In this document: positions 56,403 through 64,000 of the stretch, in pieces | How positions within the stretch are numbered: the first letter of the stretch is position 1 | Layout of the letters: every line of letters starts with the position of its first letter | DNA from: Topomyia yanbarensis | Taxonomy: Eukaryota > Arthropoda > Insecta > Diptera > Culicidae | DNA: 64,000 nt | Reading direction: 5' to 3' | NCBI RefSeq assembly: GCF_030247195.1 | Contig: NC_080671.1 | Span: forward strand, 63,881,089 to 63,945,088 | Notes under the pieces: generated by a model | What the model was told of the DNA's origin: nothing | Databases searched by the model: none | The model's input: the letters and a program-made list of their open reading frames with translations, nothing else | Made by a program: the position numbers and the translations under genes

Positions 56403-56570
56403 GGGGGTGGGCGTGGCGTAGTTGGTAAATCGATTGCCTTGTACTCAGCGCACCTGGGTTCGAGTCCCGACCCCGCACATAGGGTTAGAAATTTTTCACA
56501 AGAGATTTTTCTAACCCGAAGAGGCGAATGACCTCAAGGTTAAAACCTCTATAATTGAAATAAAAAAAAA
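56403..56570 (+). mobile_element. tRNA-derived SINE with 11-bp target duplication
   Basis: The head carries an RNA polymerase III promoter: box A-like TGGCGTAGTTGG near 56414-56425 and a perfect box B GGTTCGAGTCC at 56457-56467, 32 bases apart. The tail is A-rich (TAAAAAAAAA, 56561-56570). GAAAGGCAAAA flanks it exactly at 56392-56402 and 56571-56581. The type resembles mosquito SINEs such as Feilai, although I cannot assign the family by eye. It inserted into the end of a family R copy. Confidence 0.9.
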
Positions 56571-56719
56571 GAAAGGCAAAAATGTACCAAAGTCCAAAAA
56601 AATCAATTTTTGTCAAACATTATTTTTTTCGAGTTTACATCAAATCTCGATGTTTCATGCATTATAAAGTCATTTGGCATCAAAAATACAAATTTGATTT
56701 TGAAAATTTTTCATTTCAG

Positions 56720-57022
56720 TTTATATGGGAATTTGCTGTGTGATTGCACTCTTCAACTCGTAACTCCGGAACCGGAAGTCCAATCAATAAAAAATCAATT
56801 GCAGCCGATGGGAAGGTTGTACCTTTCATTTGAGACTAACTTTGTGCAAATCGATCCAGCCATCTCTGAGAAACAGAGGTCACATATTTTTCCACATACA
56901 CACATACATGCATACACACAGACATTTTCCGATCTCGATGAACTGAGTCGATTGGCATATGACACTCAGCCCTCCCGGTCGGGATTAGATTGACGAATTT
57001 TAGAGTGAATGAGAAAGGCAAA
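56720..57022 (-). repeat. Family R fragment, minus strand
   Basis: Contains the CCGGAACCGGAAGTCCAAT, CAGCCATCTCTGAGAAACAG and CGATCTCGATGAACTGAGTC blocks and ends at GAATGAGAAAGGCAAAAA. The open frame spanning it (56610-56993) is a by-product of this repeat, which gives similar translations in other copies. Confidence 0.7.
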
Positions 57023-58349
57023 AACATGTTTAGCAAATGTTGAAAGTTATGCATTTTTGGTGCGCAGTTCTATGTTTCATAGACATTAAATCAATTTTTA
57101 CTTCGCTTCCTATTAAATAAAGACCCTTATTTCAGTACATCTCTACAAAAACGAGCTCAATTTGAAAAGAAATCTGAGGATCATGATTGAAAACAGAACT
57201 CTGGAATTTTCTATTGGAATGTTTTCAGGCAGGATTTTGATATTGATGCAATTAGACAACTGTGAAATCAAGACCAAAAGATCAGTTACATATCAGGACT
57301 CCATTCCGACAATTTATCAAAAGTCCTCATGATGTTTGCAACAACAGAATATCAATGTACGGATCAGATAAGTGTTATTGTAATATTGAATTAAATCAGT
57401 CTGCATCAATAAATTTTCAACTTCAATCCAATTTTTTTGTGGGTGTGGTGGGGGGTGGGGGGCGTTGTATGGTGTTAAACCCCAAAACCTTCCCTTGGCT
57501 ACGCCGTTGCTTGGAGTTAGTTATTTCGCTTTTCATTTTCCAATATGTTTCAGATCGATCCGATGGTCATGAATTAGAAAAATTGCAGTCAGAAGGTTCG
57601 CACAAATGAACATTTTTGCACTGATAAGTTATCAAGTTCCTTCCAGACAACTTGGAAGTGTTCGGTGATTATTTCTAGCGGTTGTAGATAGAAAAATGAA
57701 ATACAAAATTCGTTTTATCGAAATAATGTTTGGCTTATTTCAATGCATTATTACTATATTGAACAATAAATAGGCGACAAAGTAATCCACAAACAACAAG
57801 CCATAACTTTTAAAGTATTCAAAATAGATATTTGAAGTCTTCAGTAAAGTTATTTGCAAAAGTAAGAGCTACAAATTTGCTGAAGGCATCATTTCGATAT
57901 AATCACTTCCAAGAAAATTTGGGAAAATATCTCACTCATAGGGGGATTAATTAGCAAAAGCACAATACCAAAAGAAAGGGCATATTACCTCCATTAAATT
58001 CACCGAAGATACTATTGACCTAAAATAAGCCGTTTTGGCGTTAAAAATAGATTACATGTTTTTGGTCATATTTCTGGCAATGGGAAATGATAAAAATCTT
58101 TCGTCCGCATTTAATGTTAAATATCTCTTTTGATAATAGTCCGATTTCAACAATCTATAGCTTGTTCGAAAGGTATTCGTTAAAGCTGTCTAAAAGCATA
58201 TAAATTGCTATTCTATATTGTCAATTTCGGCGGATAATTCAAAAAAACTGCAAAAAACGCCATTTTCACGCATTCAAACATTCATATCTTGGAAACTAAA
58301 CATCAGAATCAAAAACAAATTAATAGCGTTCATACTGTTTTTTAGTTCT

Positions 58350-58439
58350 TTCATTTAAAATTGGTTTGGATAAGATCGGTTCAGCCATTGCTGAGAAACA
58401 CGAATGAGAATTTGTCCGTTACATACACACACACACACA

Positions 58440-58481
<42 letters not shown>

Positions 58482-58600
58482 TTGTCCCAAATCGTCGAGC
58501 TGAGTCGATTGGTATAAAAGACTCGGCCCTCCGGGCCTCGGAAAAATTCTTGAAAGTTTGAGCGAATTCTATACATTTCTTTTATAAGAAATGTAAAACC
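58350..58600 (-). repeat. Family R fragment with CA microsatellite, minus strand
   Basis: Includes TTCAGCCATTGCTGAGAAAC, the CA run at 58424-58478 broken by one CAG unit, CGTCGAGCTGAGTCGATTGG and a GGCCCTCCGGGCCTC block. The CA run sits where other copies have shorter TG/CA stretches, so the microsatellite grew from the element itself. Confidence 0.75.
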
Positions 58601-58868
58601 ATAAAATTTGGATAATATCTGCACTAAATCAACCAAAAACATAGGGGGTCGGGTTTACCCCACCATTTTTGAAAACAGCAAAAATGAACATTTTCGTAAA
58701 ACGCTTGTATCTCAAAATATTTCCAAGATCCGAATAAAATGCTATATATAGAAAGTTGCCCAGGAGTTTCATCTTTAATTTGGTATATAAAACGACTTGA
58801 TTCGATGTAAAATGAGCATTTTACAGCCAAAACCATTTACTAGGTCGGATTTGCCCCACCTTACCCTA

Positions 58869-61800
58869 TTATTATTACCGCCTGTTAGAGGGAGCATGAG
58901 TAAGGAAATGCCTAATGACTTCATTGCAGCTCGATTCCTTTCAAGTCTGAATCCCGAACTTAACTGTTGTATATGGAGATAAATGATTGCTTTTTACGAT
59001 GCTTTATTTCTCGATATATTTTTTTTGTTTCGGTGAGCAACAAAAATTTTGAATTTTTATTACGCTGCTTTGGATTTAAACGGCACACATCCCCCGCGTA
59101 AAAGGTTACTAATCCACAATAAAGCGATCTAGTTGTAGATGTCATCTAGTGTCGGATTAAAAAATATCAGCGGAGAGAAAATGCACTAAGTTTAACAATT
59201 GTGCCTTTTAATTCGTGAGTATATGGTTGCCTTTTGCTCCGGAGGTATTTCAAAGAGGCCTCCTTTCGTTGCATTTACGAAAAGATGGATTTGTTTCAGT
59301 CTGGAGAAATGCGCAAGGAATTAAAAAGAAAAAAACTTCAATAAAATGATCAATCACGACACCGGCCACGAACAAGACTATATCTTTGGTCAAAGGAAAA
59401 AATATTTGTTGAAAGCTCTGATAGAACGAAAAGGAATTAAATCTTCAAATCCCCAAAAAATGGCTCGAGAATTCTTCGATGTATTACTACTATCGGCTGA
59501 ATCGACAAATAAAATTACAGAAACAACTTATCTTATTGATGATCCATGTTGTCCTTCGATTTGAATATTTTTAGTGGATCCGGCACTATAATTCTTCATT
59601 CAATGTTTTCCTCACTAATACACAATACACAATACACGAACATATCGAAACTGTTTTTTACAAATTTACCACTGATTTAAAAAACACAAAATGAATTGAA
59701 AATTATTGTGAGCCTTCAACTTTAAATGAACGGTGACAGCTATAATTTTTTAACCTCCTTTGTCGATGGTTGCTATGATCGGACTTCTATTGAATAAATT
59801 CACAAGAAGTTTATGGAATCAAATTCATTAAATCATGTAGATGTGTTTTTATGCCCCGATATTTAAAATACGTTAAGTTTAGTTTTTCCCCTAAAACATC
59901 AGCAAACGGATATTTTCTATGGTTGTGGTTTGCTCAGTAAAACTTTCGCCACGACCGGCTTCAAATTAAATAATTAGGAAAAAACATGTGAAGCTTACAA
60001 TATGCAACACCCTAACTTCCGCAACAATTCACCGGATCCAGCGCTCTTGTTTCGCACCGTATCCAAATGAACTCACAGTAAAGGTATGTTATTGTGATTT
60101 TGTTTGCATTTAATAATACTGAGCCATTTCCCGGACGTAATCTCTGATGGCAGCGTGCTCCGGTACTATAATAGTCATCACTCGATACGTTTGAAGCCGT
60201 GTTTCAGAACTGGCTCAGATGGTGTGTCCTAGTCCTAGGGTGGTAACGGAATGTGTGACAATGTAGTTATACCTACGGATGTGTTCCGCACGCTTTGCAG
60301 TGCGTTTCAGAACTGATAATCAGCGTTTAGAATAAATTGCATTGTGTAATATGATAATAAGTACTTTGTAGGCTCATTGTACCAGTACCGGTGTTGCCTT
60401 CGGCGAGATGATGCTAGCAGACCAAGTGCGGGTTAGTCAAATGGCAGTAGCAAGCTAAACATATTTCATTAGCGATCCGCCAGCCATTTTCCAGGGATTA
60501 GCCTAATCGGATATAGTTTCCGTTACGGTGGTAGTTCACAGACTGTGCGTCGATGATGACCGTGGTTACTGGATTGGTGGCCACTGGATTTAAAATTGCA
60601 ACTATTAGGCACCGATGGATATGATGCTATGGTTTCGCGCCATGTAATGTTACGTTGCATATCGGTTGGACCGACAATTTCGATTAATTCTCACGCTGAT
60701 GTGAACAATTTCAGAATTTGTTTTTCCACCGGAATGGAAATGCGCACTGCGTCCGTGAACGATTATTCAACTCTGCCGGTCGGTCAGCCAAAACCAAAAA
60801 TCGCTCATGGTTAGACTATCATCATAACAATAATGGGACCAGGAAATACTGAAATTTTAAAATTAAATTATACCATCGGAGGCCAATTTCGGCATTTTTA
60901 TGCGAAGTTATGTGTGTGTGTCAGTAAGCGGTGGGAACAGTTCCGAATGCTTGGCTAGATTATCCCTCGTTTTGTACGGTTATCGGGAGACAAATTCGCG
61001 GAAAACGAGAGGTAAAAACAATATTTGAATATGCAGAAAGCGAGAGACTGGGCGGAGCTGGGGAAAAAAAGCGTCATCCTCAACAGAGCACGGTTTTTTC
61101 CGCCTTACATTCTACTACACCGCCCGTTTCGAGTGTTTGGCTCACTGGAGTCGTTTTCCCTCCATCCGGGGTCTGGCATCTCTGTCCATTTCCGATCGTG
61201 ATTTCCATTTTGCGCCATTTCCGCTTCCTCGACCACGTCCGTCGATGATGCTACCGGTTGGATTATGGTACTCACACACACAGACATACAGACGAACAAG
61301 CAAACAGCACATCGAACGGGAACGGGACAATAAAATATGAAAATCGTATTTGATTTTGTCGTGTCGATATTTCATCAAAAATGTAAAATATAAGAGCACG
61401 AAAAAACGATCAGCTATGCAAACATACAAATTTTTGTTTGTTTTACTGTTTTCGGTCGACGCCAGAGTTAACACCGTTCCGGTAGCATGCGGAAATGCGT
61501 CTTGAACGAAATATCGATAGCCAAAATATGTTTCAAGCTTGGGTTCCCGAGCTTTGTTCGAACAGGAATTGTTTATCTATTCATAATTGGGTTGTTAAGA
61601 CAAGGCACCTTAACCAAAAACTGGATTGCGAGTTGACAGGTTTTAACTTAAGTGGTACGTCAAGCCGTATGAACGATTGAACAAATATATGTCATGTTCC
61701 ATCAGTTAGACTACCACAATATGCCATCGGCACGTTAGCGTAAGTGTACACATTCGGGTGATTGATTACTTGCCACAGAACCAATTGTTCATTCCAATCA

Positions 61801-62500
61801 CCAGTCTTTCTAAATCCAACTTCCCTGCCAGCGAAAAAATCAGTTTCTTATTTGAAAACCGGAAACAATAATTCAATTGTTACGTAGGAAAGCTTCGTGT
61901 ACCAACTGTTCAATTTTTGGCATCTTTGAGTCAACCCGGAGCATCTGTCAATCATCCTACACTCTTAATCACACCACCATACCGACAGATTCCCCAGCTG
62001 GCTGCCACCAACTCTCCGTGGAGAGAAATTCTTCAATCAGCCCAGAGCGATTTCCTTATTATATTTCTTCGTTTGGCATCAATTTCCACCCGCCGCCGCC
62101 GCCGCCACCATCACTGTGCCTGATAGAAACCGCCTTCACTATATTTAGCTTCAGTCGTTAACCACTCAGTCAGTCATATAGCGCCAGGACGGGGAATCAA
62201 ATAGAAAGGAAATCCCTCGAAGCAAGTGTAACTTGATTCGTCTGGTAGCAGGAGTGAAGCTAGAATCTGCTTTTAGCTTTTCTGTGTTGGTGATCTTGGT
62301 TCCTGCTCGGTGGGTATTTGGGTGGAGGTGGGAAATATTTTTTGACAATTGATCTGATCCCATCGAAATTTTTCTGTATTACTCGTCTCTGTTTATATAA
62401 ACACACCGAATCCCAATCAGCCCAGGACGAGCAGTGGGAGTTTAAGTGCTTCCAAACATTACTCGTTCCTTTGAGATTTATTAGTGCAGGAAAAGACAAT
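58869..62500. other. Quiet stretch; no gene proven
   Basis: Few repeats and more balanced composition from about 59.9 kb onward. It could be host intronic or intergenic DNA. A (CCG)6 microsatellite is at about 62089-62109, with a GTGTGTGTG run near 60911 and a CACACACAC run near 61275. One protein-like frame at 59346 is listed separately. Confidence 0.45.
59346..59564 (+). CDS. Possible small protein or exon, 72 codons, unknown
   Basis: The frame starts MINHDTGHEQDYIFGQRKKY and ends LIDDPCCPSI. Its composition is balanced (charged, hydrophobic and polar residues mixed), unlike the repeat-derived frames elsewhere, and no frame of similar quality overlaps it on the other strand. I do not recognise a domain, signal peptide or membrane segment. 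No promoter, splice sites or polyadenylation context supports it. It could equally be a decayed fragment of a mobile element or chance. Confidence is low. Confidence 0.2.
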   Translation: MINHDTGHEQDYIFGQRKKYLLKALIERKGIKSSNPQKMAREFFDVLLLSAESTNKITETTYLIDDPCCPSI

Positions 62501-62504
62501 TTAA

Positions 62505-63403
62505 CAGTTATGTGTCCAACAAAAAAAACACCTTTAACAGGCCAACGAGGGTACCCGGGTACCCACAAATTGAAATGCTCATAACTGTGGCTTCCTTTGA
62601 CCGATTTGGACACTTTTAGATATTTTGGATACAGGAACTCGTCCACTTGTTGATTCTGTGCAATAAAACCAAAATAATGGATCTGGTTTTTGGTAATCCG
62701 GATTTTCCGGGGTAATGTTTCAGTACTAGGATATGATCTGTAAATTTTAATAATGTACTAGCAATATGAGTATCAAAACTCTTCAAATTGTCTCGGAAGT
62801 CTGTTTTTTATTGTTACGGGACCCTATGGCAATTTGAAAAATGGAATTGGAATGGAATGGCCACTCACGGCCCCACGGGAACCTGCTCCGGAATGTCCGT
62901 TCCGGGGTCAAATCACCAAATGGTTCCAAAACCACGAGATACAGCCTACTGATTCAATTGCAAGAATTTTGATACCCATATTGCTAGTATTCCATTGAAG
63001 TTTGCAAATAGTACCCCAGCACTGGAACCTGCTTCCGGAAACCCGGATTCCCGGGAACCGAATGAGGTAACCCGATTCATTTTTACCAAGTCCAAAAGTG
63101 GATGAGTTCCTGAATCCAAAACGGCCAAAAGTATCGAAATCGGTTGGATATTACCTTAGTTACGGGCATTTTAGTTCTGTGGGTACCCGGGTACCCACGT
63201 CGGCCTGTTACGTAGTAAAAAAATTCAGGAGCCCCTCCTCTTTCCCACCCTTACTATATCAACAATATTATTAACCCAAAAGCTTGACTTAGTGAAGTTC
63301 TAAGATGTCACAAAGTTTCAATTTCCAGCTATGAATAAAACATAGGAATTTAATTAATTGAAACTTAAAAAGGTACCCGGGTACCGCGTCGGACACACAA
63401 CGG
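62505..63403. mobile_element. TTAA-flanked element with GGTACCCGGGTACC palindrome
   Basis: The left end CAGTTATGTGTCCAAC and the right end (complement CCGTTGTGTGTCCGAC) are inverted and directly flanked by TTAA (62501-62504 and 63404-63407). The right end carries the 14-bp palindrome GGTACCCGGGTACC. The left end is interrupted by a related element at 62538. TTAA targets suggest a piggyBac-like family. Confidence 0.7.
62538..63207. mobile_element. Related element nested in the previous one
   Basis: The ends are CAGGCCAACGAGGGTACCCG and the complement of CAGGCCGACGTGGGTACCCG. It sits next to TTAA on the left and TTAC on the right. It has the same GGTACCCGGGTACC core as its host but a different outermost sequence, so the two are related but distinct families. 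The part at 62930-63170 reappears inverted at 63760-63965. Confidence 0.65.
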
Positions 63404-63703
63404 TTAATAGGGGTACTGGTTAGTTGGAACTGTATTCGTGTAATAATTAAACGCACAGAAATAGTCGTTAAATTCCAAGATGAAGAGAAAGAAAGGTGGG
63501 AACATTTGACACTTTTGAGTATATTAGTTTTATACTCGCAAAATTAAGCATGGCGTCCGGGGCCCTTGAAGCAAACATAAACATCCGAACGAGCATCCTG
63601 ATTCTTTGGAGCACAATGAAAAGTGAGAAAAGTCCGAGCTTCACCTCGGATCTACCGATTCGAACACTTAGGGACACTATTTACCTCGAAAAAAACCGTT
63701 TAA

Positions 63704-64000
63704 CCGTTATGTGTCCGACGCGGTACCCGGGTACCAATAACTAATCTAATTTCCAATCGATTTTGATACTTTTGGGTGTTTTGGATTTAGAAACTCATCC
63801 CTTGTGAGACTTGATAAAAATGAAACGGGTTACTTCATTCGGTTCCCGGGAATCCGGATTTCCGGAAGCAGGTTCCAGTGCTGGGATACTATTTGGAAAT
63901 TTCATTGGAATGCTAGCAATATGGGTATCAAAATTCTTAGAATTGCATCAGTAGGCGGTATCTAGTGGACTGGTGATATCCAACGGGGGATAACGATCGG
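63704..64000. mobile_element. Third TTAA element of this group, cut by the window end
   Basis: It begins CCGTTATGTGTCCGACGCGG next to TTAA (63700-63703), followed by GGTACCCGGGTACC. The body is the inverse of 62930-63170. The right end lies beyond the window. Confidence 0.7.

Larger units (their letters stand above)
54082..58866. mobile_element. 4.8-kb pogo-like element, degenerate, with several insertions
   Basis: The left end GGGTGGGGCAAATCCGACC and the right end (complement GGGTAAGGTGGGGCAAATCC) are inverted apart from a 4-base gap. TA flanks both sides (54080-54081 and 58867-58868). The motif TGGGG(C/T)AAATCCGACC recurs at 54085, 54445 and 54470, with a related GTAAACCCGACC form at 54107, and complements at about 58648 and 58838. 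A pogo-type DNA-binding segment is encoded at 54563. Later insertions include family R copies and a SINE. Confidence 0.75.

Noticed and set aside
56403..56480. Possible tRNA gene
   Set aside because: Box A and box B are present, but the sequence does not close into an acceptor stem and continues into a SINE body with A tail and target duplication.
1..64000. Endogenous viral sequences
   Set aside because: Mosquito genomes often carry virus-derived insertions, so I looked for long frames with virus-like motifs. The only polymerase-like frame (29.6-30.5 kb) has LINE-type reverse transcriptase motifs. No viral gene was recognised.

Overview
The window looks like a piece of a culicine mosquito genome, most likely Aedes. 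It is AT-rich and full of nested transposable elements. It carries a tRNA-derived SINE with intact box A and box B, remnants of mosquito-type non-LTR retrotransposons, and many copies of a dispersed repeat (called family R here) that begins near GCCTTTCTCATA and ends near CACCACTAGGTGGATTAAAA. I see no intact host gene, rRNA or tRNA gene, CRISPR array or bacterial feature. The protein-like stretches I can place are broken transposase or reverse-transcriptase fragments. The setting fits an intergenic region or a very long intron.

Layout. 1-9.6 kb: the end of a CGTCGCTG-type element, a possible minus-strand retrotransposon flanked by a 26-bp direct repeat, two family R copies, and a hAT-like element with CGGGTT-rich ends. 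9.6-15.2 kb: a 5.6-kb foldback element flanked by TTAA. Its long inverted arms each carry a tandem array with an AAGATGGCGG core. 15.3-15.9 kb: one inverted-repeat element nested in another. 15.9-19.2 kb: quiet, possibly single-copy DNA. 19.2-29.2 kb: a mariner-type transposon split by a 4.5-kb hAT element, a small MITE and a 4.3-kb hAT element, each with a clean target duplication. The hAT elements hold further insertions, including dead LINEs. 29.5-30.6 kb: a dead LINE reverse transcriptase fragment.

30.9-36.7 kb: MITEs, T-rich low-complexity DNA and a family R copy split by a second CGTCGCTG element. 36.7-39 kb: a hAT-like element with GCGGTA-rich ends that contains another hAT-like element with TACCGGTA-rich ends. 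41.7-44.2 kb: a family R copy holding a 2-kb element with CACAGTG ends and a 5-bp duplication, which looks like a non-autonomous Transib. That element in turn holds a hAT MITE. 44.2-46.8 kb: T-rich filler and a MITE. 48-53 kb: degenerate GATCTGAGAA repeats and dispersed repeats. 53-58.9 kb: two TA-target elements. The larger retains the N-terminal DNA-binding region of a pogo-type transposase and hosts family R copies and the SINE. 58.9-62.5 kb: quiet DNA. 62.5 kb to the end: TTAA-flanked elements with a GGTACCCGGGTACC palindrome.

The window is best read as a layered record of insertions. The most unusual signals are the RSS-like ends of the Transib-like element, the arrays in the foldback element, the hAT-like elements with low-complexity ends, and several short perfect hairpins that look like template-switch products. 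All calls come from reading the sequence by eye. No database search was run, so family names are assignments by motif, end sequence and target duplication.
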